The position numbers and the translations under genes are program-made. The notes beneath the pieces are model-generated. The model searched no databases and was not told the origin of the DNA. It worked only from the letters and a program-made list of their open reading frames with translations. This document shows, piece by piece, positions 34,117 through 47,300 of a stretch of DNA of 64,000 bases. Source of the stretch: Paralvinella palmiformis. Lineage: Eukaryota > Annelida > Polychaeta > Terebellida > Alvinellidae. Location: the NCBI GenBank assembly GCA_025642065.1, contig JAODUP010000321.1, positions 288,501-352,500 on the forward strand. The letters run 5' to 3'. Position 1 is the stretch's first letter. Every line of letters begins with the position of its first letter.

Positions 34117-34700
34117 CCTGCTTCATAATTTTATGTGAATAATAATAATGTTCGTCATTACGGATTTAATTTAAGTTGTAGTCATAAATGGGAAATCTAG
34201 TAAAACTGAATACATCTCCCGATGTCAAATAAAAATTAATAAATTCAATTCATTAACGTTGTTATATTTTCTATGTAGTGTGATTAGTGCGTTGTGAATG
34301 TTCAGGTGTCATGGTTCATCAAACATTAATTATATTATAAGTGCGTTATCTTTTGGGCATCTCTTTGTTATTAGCTGCTATAAATATACCGAAATATCGT
34401 AAATTATCATTACGATATAGTCTCTACATAATCCCAATTTGTTGACAGAATATTGTCTTCTGTTGTCTTTGATGTGTCATCAGGTATTGGTATTGTGCAT
34501 CATCCAATATAAATCGTATGCAATTATCACGTGTATATATTGTTCGTCGACCTAATAGCCAATCAGGAACAAAAAATAATACGTAAAGTTCGATCATTAT
34601 TTATCATTTGTTAATTGATCTCCGGGTTTGAATAACGATACACGAAACAAATGATAGTCATACTGTGAATATATGGAACAAACTCCACATTGAAACATCC
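34117..34700. other. Intergenic, nothing recognised
   Basis: AT-rich sequence without a gene or tandem repeat. Confidence 0.5.
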
Positions 34701-34711
34701 CACAAATACCG

Positions 34712-34785
34712 GTGTCAGTAGGATTCGAACCCACAATCTGGTGGTTTGCAACACACTTATCTAATTAGTGTGCCATCGAACTGCC

Positions 34786-34787
<2 letters not shown>
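34712..34787 (-). mobile_element. tRNA-derived SINE-like unit
   Basis: On the minus strand, a perfect Pol III B box GGTTCGAATCC (34721-34731) follows a diverged A-box-like segment (TGGCACACTAA). It resembles a tRNA of about 70 nt but lacks a convincing cloverleaf, and abuts an (AT)n tract. Confidence 0.55.
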
Positions 34788-34788
<1 letters not shown>

Positions 34789-34836
<48 letters not shown>

Positions 34837-34914
34837 TTTGCTGAATAAGCGACAGTCTGGGGATTCTCCCCGAAAAGTAAAGCCAGCAATATATATATAT
34901 ATATATATATATAT
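34789..34914. repeat. Two (AT)n tracts
   Basis: (AT)n at 34789-34834 and 34889-34914 around a unique spacer; the first sits at the 5' end of the SINE-like unit. Confidence 0.9.
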
Positions 34915-34999
34915 TACTTGTATTATTTGTTAACCTGGTGTACAAATTCATTTGATGTATTTCAATATATTCTACCGTTTCACAACTACAATACGATTT

Positions 35000-36670
35000 T
35001 ATCATATTATTTATAAAGAATCGATATTTCGAAACAGAATAAAAAAAATCTTAATAAATTATTTTAACGATCCTATTTGACAAGATCATTATCATTCCAT
35101 CATATCAGGGAGTAGCAGAAATCTGCATTAAAAAATTAGCACTATTCATTAATCGATAATATTGATTTAGAACTCGTGCGTGTACCTATCGATCTGTAAT
35201 CTTACAAATTTAAATTATATTCGTGTGTTTGTTTGTGTGTGTGTTCGAATTTTAGAAACTGTCTACCTGTCAGTACCTATCACTATCTGTCGCTAGCTGT
35301 CACTATGCGGATCTCATAAGAAAAGATTAAAAGCAGGAAGCACCAAATGACCTTGTCTGTTGAAATGTCATTAAGTCTAACTAATCCCTTTAAACTTTCT
35401 ATCAGAAATGGAAAATAATTAGATAATGTACAGTGACTCTTTATCGAAGTTTTACATACAACTTGTTAGAACTAATTAACAATTAACCTAATTATCATTA
35501 GGAATTTAAATACAGCTGACACGACGCTGATTATAGGTGTTGATGTTAAAGTTCTCTCTAACCGACTAAAATTTACAAACTATTTTCTCATGTCCTACTC
35601 AGATCCAGAGATCTTATTATCCGATCTATCCAGTTATCAGTTCGATTTACTAATCAGCTTATTCGGTTATCGGATATTAATAAATCGGCGTCAAGTTAAA
35701 GATGAAAATTAATAATATTTTCCCTTGACCTAGATAAGGTGTGGCGATGAAAACGACTTCTTCTTCCCGCTGTTTTTTCGACTAAACTAAGTTCCGTCGA
35801 AGCGGATGTTCGTTCGCTGACTGGATGATGTCAGTAACTTAGCTGATTAAAACAAAGTCTACATCATTTATCAGAAGAAGCGGTACACCCGATAATGGCG
35901 TTATCTTTGCTCTTTCAATTAATTTGGCCATGTTCGTAAGGCGGTCGGCGAGTTAATGATCCGGATTAGGACCGAGTTCAGCCAGTATTATCAATACAGA
36001 TTATCAATCCCGTAACTTGAAGGAACGATCGGTAGAAATTAGCAACAAGTCGCGCACTTTTCGTCCAGATTTAGAAGGCGTTTTGTTTTGTTTTCGTTTA
36101 TTACGGTTTATTGTAACCTCGCCACACAGGACAAGAAATAGATGAATCGCATTCCGGATCGTGTCCTCTTTCTCAACCACGAATCATCAATTACGATCAG
36201 ATTCGTGTCCGCGTAAAGAAGATTACATCTTCATTTTAATTTAAGCGGAAGAAGAAACCCCCGACCCAACCGTCTAACAATTGCCCTTGTGTCTAACTGT
36301 CTGTGGTTTTGCCAATTCGGCGTCTGTTCGTCGTAAAAGAGTTGTTTTAGGATTAATTATGTGGCGAGTCATGACGCTAATTGATCCAGTTGGGTGTTCT
36401 GGGATGTTTTCCTTTTAGGTTGTTCTCGTACCCAGAAAATTAAGGACAACGCGAATAATACTTTGGAGGGTACAACTTGGGTGTGCCTTTTTCAAGATAA
36501 GCTTGTCTAGCTGAAACAACGCAGCTAAGAAATTAAGTGCTCCTGTGAATGTGTTTTAGCGGTCTGCAAAATCGCACTGGCACAGAGAAGCACAAATTGT
36601 GAATACAACCTCTGAAAAGCAAGTCGGGATAATTTATCTTAAGAGGCGACTTCTGGTGCTGAGTGCTGTC
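35000..36670. other. Intergenic, less AT-rich stretch
   Basis: From about 35700 to 36650 the sequence is visibly richer in GC and CpG than its surroundings and free of simple repeats. No ORF with codon structure seen. It could hold regulatory sequence or a first exon; unassigned. Confidence 0.4.
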
Positions 36671-36675
36671 CCAAT

Positions 36676-36677
<2 letters not shown>

Positions 36678-36725
<48 letters not shown>
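36678..36725. repeat. (AT)n(GT)n microsatellite
   Basis: Simple dinucleotide tract. Confidence 0.95.
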
Positions 36726-36726
<1 letters not shown>

Positions 36727-37296
36727 TTTAATCAGCAGAGACAGCTGAACAAGATGCCGCCGTTTTACAACACAATTAACTTGTCATGGAACCTGGCTAA
36801 TCCGACTTTCAACAGATTGAACTAATCCGATCGGATTAAATCAGAGTCGGTTATTTTGGGTGGAGTCTATATAGTACACAAATTTGTTTATAACACATAA
36901 TTGTTCTTGGCATATCAGAGATTTGGACCACCCGTTTATAAAACATGACAAACTGAGATTAACATTTGTTTAACATCGTCCGATCTTTGTGTGATTATAT
37001 TCCATGTTGAAAGATTATATTCAATCATCAATGTCTACTACTTAGCGTACGTCACAGGTACACTGACTTCTTAGATATTTGTGGTTTCCTGAGTTCTACC
37101 TTTAACTAATCGTCATCATCAGCATCATCATCAGCATCATCAGTAGCAGCAATACGATCATCATCATCATCATAAAATCTTTAGATCGGGGGTTCCTATA
37201 TCAGTTATATCTACGTTTGTCGGCTCTTTCCGCAGGAGGTTGTCGGTATTGGACCATATGTTCCAGACATGAATAGCGCTGAGGGTAGATAAAACA

Positions 37297-37362
37297 CTGA
37301 CTGACTGACTGACTGACTGACTCACTCACTCACTCACTCACTCACTCACTCACTCACTCAGT
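37297..37362. repeat. (CTGA)n(CTCA)n tetranucleotide array
   Basis: GACT units change to CACT units by one base; more scattered CACT copies continue to about 37430. Confidence 0.95.
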
Positions 37363-37766
37363 CACCTATTAACTCACTCACCTATTAACTCGCTTGTTCA
37401 CTGACTGACTCACTCACTCACTCTCCTCTCATATCAGGCTATTACATTAATCTCCTTAAATATTTAAGTTATATGTGAGTATATTTCTGTGGATGCAATC
37501 TAACTCTACTATTGTCGATATAGAATGATATTTCTGACAGACTGAATCGTTCATCTCTAAACCGAGATAATAGATTCATCAGTATATCAACTACATATAC
37601 ACAAATTAAATGTTCTTCATCATCTCAATAAATAACTTTATTAATATAATATCACTTGATGTGTTTTATAACGTTATTTAATCCAGTAAATCATGTATCA
37701 TTCAGCAGCGTGTAAACAATAATGATAAACAGATAACATATCATATTACAATGTCACCTAATATGT

Positions 37767-37928
37767 GTAATATTATTGGCCGAAGACCTTGACACTATGA
37801 TGTTTGGCTTTGTCCGGCAGGTGGCGGCTCTAGACAGGTCAGTTTGAATGTGACTTAGATCGGGAATTTGGAAACGTGGCGCTTAATATCAGGTAGCGCT
37901 TCCAGAGAGGCGTTAAGAGCAGGTTTGA

Positions 37929-37930
<2 letters not shown>
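37767..37930 (-). mobile_element. Terminal fragment of pogo-like element (second copy)
   Basis: About 85% alike by eye to 56634-56796, sharing GGCAGGTGGCGGCTCTAGAC and GAGAGGCGTTAAGAG. It ends in the inverted-repeat motif AGTCAAACCTGC (minus strand) and runs directly into (CT)n(AT)n. Confidence 0.75.

Positions 37931-37993
<63 letters not shown>
37928..37993. repeat. (CT)n(AT)n microsatellite
   Basis: Adjoins the end of the pogo-like fragment. Confidence 0.95.
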
Positions 37994-37995
<2 letters not shown>

Positions 37996-37999
37996 TACA

Positions 38000-38830
38000 A
38001 ACATCGTACAAACACAGGTAATACTAGGATTCAAATTGAGATTTGAAGATCCGCATCGCAGTGAGTTAATAAGAATTCTAGGGAACAATACAGTTTGATC
38101 CACTTGTGGATTATCTCACTGAGATCAAATATAACTCGCCACATCCAAACGATTTCTAAAAAAGAATCAACTAACAACATCGACTTCATTTTTGATAATA
38201 TAAAAAAAATCAAATCAGAAGTGCGCATGCTCCGTTGCCACTCGAAAGTCATGTAAAGAAGTATCAGGCACTTTCAGATTTTAGTAAATTATGAGAATAA
38301 TTTGTCATCTCACAGTTTGCTGTATATAAAACATCCCGGAAATGACGAAAGATAAATGACGCAATAATATAAAATCTTTGGATGCCCGGCTGTAATATAG
38401 GTCTTCCAATATCACTCCGCGTCAATGACTCTGGTAGATCTGCATCTTGAAATGTTATGTTACAATGAAAAATAGGTCTATGGTTTCATGACGAATAATG
38501 TATTAATGCGCCGATTGTCATATGTTTCTTCTTTACTAAATATCAATATGTATTAAAACATAAAAAAATTAAATCGACTAAAAATCTGTAATCGAACGGG
38601 AAACTGTTTTGATTATTGATCTTCAAAAGTTCGATAACTTTGTACTGAAAATATCTGATCAATTGGTTAGTTGTTTATTTTGGTTGTTCCTCTTACACAT
38701 GACGATTAATATATTTGAATAATCACTGAATATTTGCCAAAAAACAATTTAACTGAAAACAATAAGATCTCTATAAAGATTTAATTTGCCAGTTTAACCA
38801 ACTTCAATATGTTGATGACATGTTCATATG
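38000..38830. other. Intergenic, nothing recognised
   Basis: AT-rich unique sequence; no supported gene. Confidence 0.5.
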
Positions 38831-38834
38831 ATAT

Positions 38835-38836
<2 letters not shown>

Positions 38837-38893
<57 letters not shown>
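38837..38893. repeat. (AT)n microsatellite
   Basis: Simple tract of about 57 bp just upstream of the hexamer array. Confidence 0.95.
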
Positions 38894-38896
<3 letters not shown>

Positions 38897-38981
38897 GAGT
38901 TAACGCTCAACGTTAATGTTTTAATCTTATTTTAGCAGACAACGGATTGTTGAATGTAATCCTATTTAAGGGTAATATCAG

Positions 38982-40001
38982 CGACAACAATAACGACAAC
39001 AATAACGACAACGACAAAGACAAAGACAACAATAACGACAACGACAAAGTCAACAATAACAACAAAGACAAGAATAACGACAACAATAACGACAAAGACA
39101 AAAATAACGACAAAGACAACAATAACGACAACGACAAAGACAACCATAACGACAACAATAACGACAAAGACAACAATAACGACAAAGACAACAATAACGA
39201 CAACAATAACGACAACGACAACAATAACGACAACAATAAGGACAAAGACAACAATAACGACAAAGACAACAATGACGACAACAATAACGACAAAGACAAC
39301 AATAACGACAACAATAACGACAAAGACAACAATAACGACAAAGACAACAATGACGACAACAATAACGACAAAGACAACAATAACGACAACAATAACGACA
39401 ACGACAACAATAACGACAACAATAAGGACAAAGACAACAATAACGACAAAGACAACAATGACGACAACAATAACGACAAAGACAACAATAACGACAACAA
39501 TAACGACAAAGACAACAATAACGACAAAGACAACAATAACGACAACAATAACGACAAGACAACAATAACGACAACAATAAGGACAAAGACAACAATAACG
39601 ACAAAGACAACAATGACGACAACAATAACGACAAAGACAACAATAACGACAACAATAACGACAACGACAACAATAACGACAACAATAAGGACAAAGACAA
39701 CAATAACGACAAAGACAACAATGACGACAACAATAACGACAAAGACAACAATAACGACAACAATAACGACAAAGACAAAAATAACGACAAAGACAACAAT
39801 AACGACAACGACAAAGACAACCATAACGACAACAATAACGACAAAGACAACAATAACGACAACGACAACAATAACGACAACAATAAGGACAAAGACAACA
39901 ATAACGACAAAGACAACAATGACGACAACAATAACGACAAAGACAACAATAACGACAACAATAACGACAAAGACAACAATAACGACAAAGACAACAATAA
40001 C
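38982..40001. repeat. 1.0 kb (GACAAN)n hexamer array with higher-order units
   Basis: Units GACAAC, AATAAC, GACAAA and CAATGAC alternate in longer blocks that recur at roughly 100-200 bp spacing (for example the CAATAAGGACAAAG marker). One missing A near 39557 shifts phase. It creates long ORFs in several frames on both strands only because the period is 6 and stops are rare. Confidence 0.97.
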
Positions 40002-40188
40002 CGTAAAACAAAATCGCTCAACTCTCAATGTACCACGTTGATAATCTACCTTATGAGACATCTTTCTCTGTCAGACCACTAGGTTTCATTACTCAAATTC
40101 TGTGTTAATTTTAGAGAATGACTACCTTGTGAATGAAGCCCATAACATTTATTACAAATGTGAACTTGTTTTTAAACAAGACATCGAT

Positions 40189-40524
40189 GTTCTGACAGTC
40201 CAGAATTCTGAGAGTCCAAATGTTCCAACAGCCAAATATTCTCACAGCTCAGTATTCTGACAGTCCATATTGTTCCGCCCACCCTATGTTCTGACAGCCC
40301 AATGTTCTGACAGCCCAATGTTCTGACAGCTCTATGTTCTGACAGCCCAATGCTCTGACATCCCTTATTTTTCCATATAGCCCATTGTTCTGAAAGCCCG
40401 CTGTTGTGACAGTCCATATTGTTCCGACAGCCCAGTGTTCCGACGATCCAGTGTTCCGACGATCCAGTGTTCCGACAATCCAGTGTTCCGACGATCCAGT
40501 GTTCCGACGATCCAGTGTTCCAAA
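40189..40524. repeat. 16-bp minisatellite (TTCYGACRRYCCARTG)
   Basis: About 20 diverged units. The left part is GTTCTGACAGCCCAAT-like; the right part is a homogeneous run of TTCCGACGATCCAGTG. Confidence 0.9.
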
Positions 40525-40989
40525 ATTCCATTTGAACTCTACTGCGTACCTGATACCTGGAGCACAAAGACATAAACCATTACAGTTAGTAAACAGAGAG
40601 ATAGAGTGTCATCGTTCTGGGATATCATCCTATGTCATTTGTTGGCTTCGGAATAAGATTTCGAGTTTTCGTGACATCCATTGATCTATTTTATTATATG
40701 GCGTTTTCCATCAGAAGGTTCACTGACCATAAGATCTACGGCAGGCTGTTGGAATATTCGCCTTTTGGAAGAATGACCTATCGGACCAGTGAGTGTCGGT
40801 ATAGAGTGGATCCCGGCAAAACAGGATTGATTCATCTTGATAAAACAATAAACTTCCATTATAATTAGGACTAGCGTAATTTGGTTCAGTTCACATTTAA
40901 AACATCAACAATAGTATTCGTATGTGAACGACTGAGCTGTTATTTACTCATATCATCTTATATTAGGTGTAAAAATAGAAACCCACTCG

Positions 40990-41386
40990 TGTAAATCTGA
41001 TATGAAAAGACAACTTTGTAAATTCTTTGCCAATGTAAACATGTTGATTAGAAAATGTAGTTTTTGTTTTGATGATGTCAAGGTGTTCTTATTTAAATCA
41101 TATTGTACTAACCCTTTACTGTGCACAATTATGGTATGATTCTTCTGAAACTCTTATGAACAAACTACGTGTAGGCTATAATAATAGCCTTAGGCGACTA
41201 ATGAAACTGGTTAAACATTGTAGCGCAAGTGAAATGTTTGTTCACAATGGCATACCTGCCTTTGATGAATTACAAAGGAAACATATCACAAATTTTATCC
41301 ATAGGCTTCAATCCAGTTCAAAGAGTATTATTATGAGTGTTGTTTTATCTTTTGTTCCGTTGTCTCATCTGGAGCTACAGGTTTAA
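40990..41386 (+). pseudogene. Non-LTR retrotransposon RT-polyprotein C-terminal fragment
   Basis: Coding-like segment with KVFLFKSYCT, AQLWY, KLRVGYNNSLRRL, CSASEMF and HRLQSSSKSI, the typical pattern of the region after the reverse transcriptase in many invertebrate non-LTR elements. A frameshift near 41110 and missing flanks make it a dead fragment. Family inferred by recall, not by search. Confidence 0.65.
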
Positions 41387-41790
41387 TACTTTACAGATTA
41401 GCAAATGATATTCTATGATCAGTATATCCTCTGTATTAATTATGTTTATGCCCCACTGATAACTTGTTTTTCGCGGTATATAAGTTAGCCGATGGCGGTT
41501 TGGGATATTACATGACCACTAATACTCTGTAACTGTGTGAGGTGTACAAAGGGATTCTACTGTGTAAAGTCGGGTTGTGACGTCGGTCAACGACCTGTCG
41601 ACATCGGAACTGACAGTAACAGACCACGTGATGTAATATATTTCTTCCCTGAACTGTAACTTCCCTGAGAATCTTGTCGTTTTTTTTTCTACCCATCTAT
41701 GACTATAGCCGTTACCTTGTGTAAAGGTGACCTTCCCTGTAACAGACAATGTAAGTATACGTTTAATTGTCCTACCATTGATAATCACGT

Positions 41791-41875
41791 ATTATCAGTA
41801 AGTAATGTATAACTCTCCTACTTATTATCAGTAAGTAATGTATAACTCTCCTACTTATTATCAGTAAGTAATATG
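41791..41875. repeat. 33-bp tandem repeat, 2.5 copies
   Basis: Unit starts ATTATCAGTAAGTAATGTAT. Confidence 0.95.
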
Positions 41876-41972
41876 TAGCTCACTATTTTTACTTGTATAC
41901 GCTGTAGCTTAAATAAGATCTCATCGATTGGTGAAGGATCAAGCTATAAAGCTGCAAATAAGACAAAACTGC

Positions 41973-41975
<3 letters not shown>

Positions 41976-42008
<33 letters not shown>

Positions 42009-42031
42009 GTGTGTGTGTGTGTGTGCGTGTG

Positions 42032-42064
<33 letters not shown>
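41976..42064. repeat. (AT)n(GT)n(CT)n compound microsatellite
   Basis: Three dinucleotide motifs in succession, then a GT/GC-rich tail. Confidence 0.95.
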
Positions 42065-42068
<4 letters not shown>

Positions 42069-42683
42069 GTGTGCGCGCGAGCACGTATGTGTGTGTGTGC
42101 ACGCGTACCTTTATTTTATCCCCGTTATTTTAATCTGGACGTAGCCAATGATATCAAAGCCGAATATTTGATCGAGTATTCGACTGTCGGAAAAATGAGA
42201 TATCGGAATATATAATAAGTTATAGTAGTTGAGTTAGAAACGAGATACCAATAGTTTGTCATCAATAATCTAGCATCAATATTTAATTGTGATGTTGTGG
42301 CTGATGGAGGGAGTCCAAGGAGTTCGGTTCTAAATTGCCCTTCATTGATTTCTGTTCAATAAGGATAATATTTGAAAGAAAATCGATAGTAAATACTTAA
42401 AGGTGGTCAGGAGAATTGGCAAACGTATCTGATAAATGCTAGAATCCTTCAGCGTCCCAGTCAGAGCCTCTGGCCTAGGCTAGATGGTAGGTTCACTTCA
42501 GGCTATCCCGAACCCCGCGTCTCATCCATGAGATCTATATCATAGAACAGTGTATTTCTCACCCCCCGCACGTATACACAAAATGGGACTAATTACGAGA
42601 AGCTCAGTTTTATATTAATTATAGTAAACAATCCGTTCTGTTTGTCATTAGTCTCTTTGAAGGTACTATACGTGTTCTTGTTC

Positions 42684-42849
42684 TTGTACTGTACTTGTTG
42701 ATGTACTGTACATGTTGATGTACTGTACTTGTTGATGTACTGTACTTGTTGATGTACTGTACTTGTTGTCGTACTGTACTTGTTGTTGTACTGTACTTGT
42801 TGTCGTACTGTACTTGTTGTCGTACTGTACTTGTTGTTATACTGTACTA
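42684..42849. repeat. 17-bp minisatellite (TGTACTTGTTGATGTAC)
   Basis: About 10 units. GATG changes to GTCG or GTTG in later copies; each unit carries paired GTAC words able to self-pair. Confidence 0.93.
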
Positions 42850-43079
42850 AGGTCAGTTATAACATTCTCCGGTTAAAGATTGTATTATTTTGTGGTTTGA
42901 GTTGGTTATTCTAAGATGCCGTTCTGACGATAAGCGAATTCAGGATAACGAGGAAAGCATTTAGCGGAATTAGTGCCATAGAGGATAACTTAAACTGCCA
43001 TTATCGTAGCCTTGTCTTAAGGTAGATAGGTAGCTAGGTTGGCAATAGACATACAAGTTCTACCTGGAACGACCACCTC

Positions 43080-43230
43080 AGTTCGATAGCTTATTCTTCG
43101 AGGTAATGAGGCAATGAGACTGAAGCCTTTTACTGACGGATGAAACTTCCCAGAAACGGGCAACGAGGAATCGATCCCACTATCTGGATGTCTCCATTTC
43201 AGTGTGTGGCCAACTAAGTCATAGTAGCGC
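43080..43230 (-). mobile_element. tRNA-derived SINE-like element
   Basis: Minus strand: A box TGACTTAGTTGG (43210-43221) and B box GGATCGATTCC (43169-43179), about 41 nt between starts, then a non-tRNA tail (GGGAAGTTTCATCCGTCAG). Better Pol III match than the unit at 34712. Confidence 0.65.
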
Positions 43231-43794
43231 CATTCATTAGTTTTTACAGTACCTGTAGCTGCGATGTTTTATCTTGTCTAATGGTAGCATCTTCTCGATC
43301 TCAGGTGGTATCTCATTACAGGCAGTTACAGCGATTGGCCGATATCTTGTCAGTCAGTTATTTCTCATCCTCGTCTCCGTGTATGACATAAGTCTTTGAT
43401 CTTAGTGCACAATTTTAAGACAGGTAACACTCAAACTGTCACCTTATATATAGATTAAATCCCCACACTTATAGACACTTCACGAACACCAACTATTTGT
43501 GGAATTCCTTTTATAGATAATGCTAAAATACACACCATATTACCTGTATAATAAATTGTGTTTAATTAAACTAATTAATTGTTGTTGTTACTGTTGTTAT
43601 TTGGTTAAGATCAACACACTTTTGACACAGACTAAACAAATTCGTCGAACTTTTATTTTACCATCATACGTCTTCTGTCATCGTCAAGGCAACATTTATT
43701 ATTTTAAAAATATTTATTTTTATTTTTTGTGTTTACCAGAGAGTTTTTATGAAAGAAAATGTTTATGCACACAAAACATTTATTGCTCGCCGTT

Positions 43795-43796
<2 letters not shown>

Positions 43797-43880
<84 letters not shown>
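43797..43880. repeat. (AC)n(AT)n microsatellite
   Basis: About 60 bp of AC then AT. Confidence 0.95.
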
Positions 43881-43981
43881 TTGTGTCTTTTGATAATTAA
43901 TCTCCGTGTGGAAGCTATACATATGCGTCTTCCTTATTTCAGGTTGCCAGCCACGTTTAAAAATAAACTGCCATTTCGGCC

Positions 43982-43985
<4 letters not shown>

Positions 43986-44036
<51 letters not shown>

Positions 44037-44046
44037 ACGTGTGTGT
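43986..44046. repeat. (AT)n(GT)n microsatellite
   Basis: Same AT-to-GT order as several other tracts here. Confidence 0.95.
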
Positions 44047-44149
44047 GGTGCCGATATCATTATTTAAAATGTATACCTCCATAAATCTATACATAAACAA
44101 ATCTATACATACTTGAAACTAAATATACAAATATAAACAGCCACACATC

Positions 44150-44151
<2 letters not shown>

Positions 44152-44204
<53 letters not shown>
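44152..44204. repeat. (AT)n(GT)n microsatellite
   Basis: Third such compound tract within 400 bp. Confidence 0.95.
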
Positions 44205-44305
44205 AAACTACTCATCAGCCTGTGTGATCTAGTTAAATTTGGCGTATGTTGGCTACGTACAGAAAGCGAAAGTACATACAAAAATACCATTTGACAAAGC
44301 TCCAA

Positions 44306-47300
44306 GTAAATAAAAAACGCTCATGTGGTCCAATAATAAGTTAATACATACACAAGAGAACTACTTTGACATCACAGTTTACTTTCAACATTAATTTCTG
44401 TAGTTCAAAAGAAACCTATACATCAAAGTAAATCCTTTTCATAATACCACCCAGTGTCCTTGGTACGTAAATTAGACCGTTGTTCATTGTTGTTATACAT
44501 AAACAGCTTAAAAGACAGACATGACGATGAAAAGTATAGCGGCTTAAACAGAATTACAGTAATGCCCACTTTATGTTCGCTATTTCATTTCCTATAGCGC
44601 GCTTCCCACTGTTAGCAAACTATATAGATCAGAATATGGTACAGAACATACCCTTTTATCTCTTGTATGACGACACTGCTTAATAAATGTGTTTCCGGTT
44701 GATCTCCGTGTAACGTTGTTGGGGAGGGGGGGGGGGGTATATTACTATCTATAATGTTTCAGCGAAATACTGAAATCCAAAATAAGTCAAATACTTGATA
44801 GCGAAATTAACCCTTTGGTCTACTAGAGTTATAACGATAAGATAGCTGCATCTAAACTCTTATTTTTGGTTGTTTATTTGACTTCATCAAACGTCTAATT
44901 ATGATTCTATTAATTCGGATACTTACTGACCTTTATCGAGTTTACACGATCTAAAACGCTGGTCGAAAAAACGCCTGTTAATGAGTTCTCTGATGAATGG
45001 CCATGCCCAATCAATCTCGTTTGGTGGGTGGGGGGGTCTAACATGTCTGTGCTGCTCTAACACAAAATACTTTGCCAAAGCAAAAGATCTGCAAACGACA
45101 ACCGTACGAAAACAGGATATGGCCATAACCTGTCTAACACAGCAATAACAAAAACAATGGGTTTTTGTTTGTTTTCAAACGAGTTTAATATTGATGATTG
45201 GGAGAAGAAAATAAGTGTACGCCACACACTTTAACATTTGAATGTATTTATGCCGCCAATAAAATAAGACCAAGTTCATCAAATTGCCCAACTTTATGTT
45301 AGATTAATCATTTTTGGCGCCAAGCAAGTAAGCGACAAGATAACGAAGATGCCAAGAAGTACAAATATTGATTACCAAAAGACGGATTGCCCTAAAATCA
45401 ACACCATGACGACTCCAGACAGAGGTACAATGATAATACATCGTTATATTGATGTTATCAGTCAAAATATTCAATCATACGGTTACAGTCGGACATTTAG
45501 CCTCGTTCTGGCGAGCGCCGAGACTAAATACCACAAATTAACTCCAGTCAAATCTATCAATCGGCTATCTCCAGAGTAATATTTCTTATTTTGTTAGAGA
45601 TACATTATTTTTGATACACTACATTTTGTATTTGGTATAAGACTTTAATAACCAATGACCTGAAAGAAACTGTTAATAACTAAGCACTAGCTTGGTGCAT
45701 TTACGACAATATTAAACCCAAACAGGGAACAAAAAACCCCCAACAAATTCGTACAGGTGACCTCAATTATGTTTTCGCTGTAATTTTCCCCATTAGCACT
45801 AAAATAGCCAATTATTATTATGTCCAATTGGTTGAAAACAAAAACTACACGTATTTTGTTTTCTTCATACACATTTCCTTTAGAAGTTTATCATAGAATC
45901 AGATAAGATGTGTATTTCGTTCTTGTTTAACCTGCCACCTTTAGCTGGTATAAGGTTAATCGGTGCGCAACATTCTATTGATCACAATACATTTGATTAA
46001 GATGATTTCCAGTTTGCTATTTACTTGTTTAGAAGAGTATTCCGTTATGGCTCAATTTTTATTATAATTTGGCGGGTATTAATCCTGCGAAACGTAGTTA
46101 AAGCTAAATCCATATCAGGATTCCTTAAAACTCACGACACATTCTTTTAGTCAAACACCAATAAAATGTGACATCGTGCCAACGAGATCTTATGACACTA
46201 GTCCTGGATTAAAAATATCTGTTTTATAGAAGATCTAATTTTTAGAGATCATCTGACGCAGGTTGAGTTTTAAGCTGCCTGGTTACTTACGTTAAAAACA
46301 CCAGAGGAATTAAAAATTACATGTAATTAGGTCATTGTGAAAAATTAATTTCTAGTCAGGCCAGATTCCAACAGAAAATAATCCTAATCTAACAGAAAAG
46401 CTTAAGCTAAAACATCAACTAGTCGCCTTATTGTCAGAGTAAGTTCCTTCAATTAATTTTACTTAACTGAGAAATATGTACATGTACTAAAACAAACAAA
46501 CAGACAAACAACCAAACAAACAAACAAACAAACAAAATGTCTTGGAATGTTGATTAGGACATAATGTGTTATTTTAATTTTATGTAGAAGAGTCTGCAAG
46601 ATGATGTACTCACATCTTCATCAGGGATTATATTCTTAAAATTGAAATATATGTTTATATATTTGTGTGGATCTATAAAGGGCTATCGGTACAGGTAATA
46701 ATCTTGATTTAATCAACAGGAAGTATAAGTAATACGAATTAATAAAGCAAATGATTATAATTCCAAGGCGTAAAGTGCACATCGAATTAACTTATTTGTT
46801 AATTTCCATACATCACATAATCTTTATTTTATTAATCCATTATTATCAGCTACCATTATGATTATAATGGTCGTGTTTTGATGTCAGATTGTTAGGATGG
46901 AAAATAGACCTGACTTGTAATTATTTCGGATAATGATCATGTATTGATTAAGATGCTACGATTTGATTTTTCAAACATAACTCTTACGATATAATCATCG
47001 TTTGGCAAGTAGCGAGCAATAACCCCCCCCCCTCCACCCCCAAACCACAAAACAACAACAACAACAATCCAACAACAAACAAATAACAAAAGTCAACAAC
47101 AAACTAACTTATTCTTGTTCTAACTAGTTCTTCTGTTTTCCATTCACTATTTCCTATTTAACTAATACGAATGGCTTCAATGGCAGCTATTTATTTTTTT
47201 TAACCGAGAAATCATCGCCGTCTTCTAGTTCTATTCTCTATTACTGTAATCACTTGTACTGATAGAGGACATCAGTTCTATACTGATCACCAACTTTCGA

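Noticed and set aside
34712..34787. A functional tRNA gene
   Set aside because: B box is good but no convincing acceptor, D and anticodon stems; better as a SINE head.
38913..40061. ORFs of 320-380 codons on both strands
   Set aside because: They are translations of the GACAAN hexamer array; low complexity in all frames, no gene context.
40172..40573. 133-codon repetitive ORF (-)
   Set aside because: Reading of the 16-bp minisatellite; no support as a gene.
45349..45579. 76-codon ORF (+) with mixed composition
   Set aside because: Looks less repetitive than others, but no family match, promoter or splice context could be seen.
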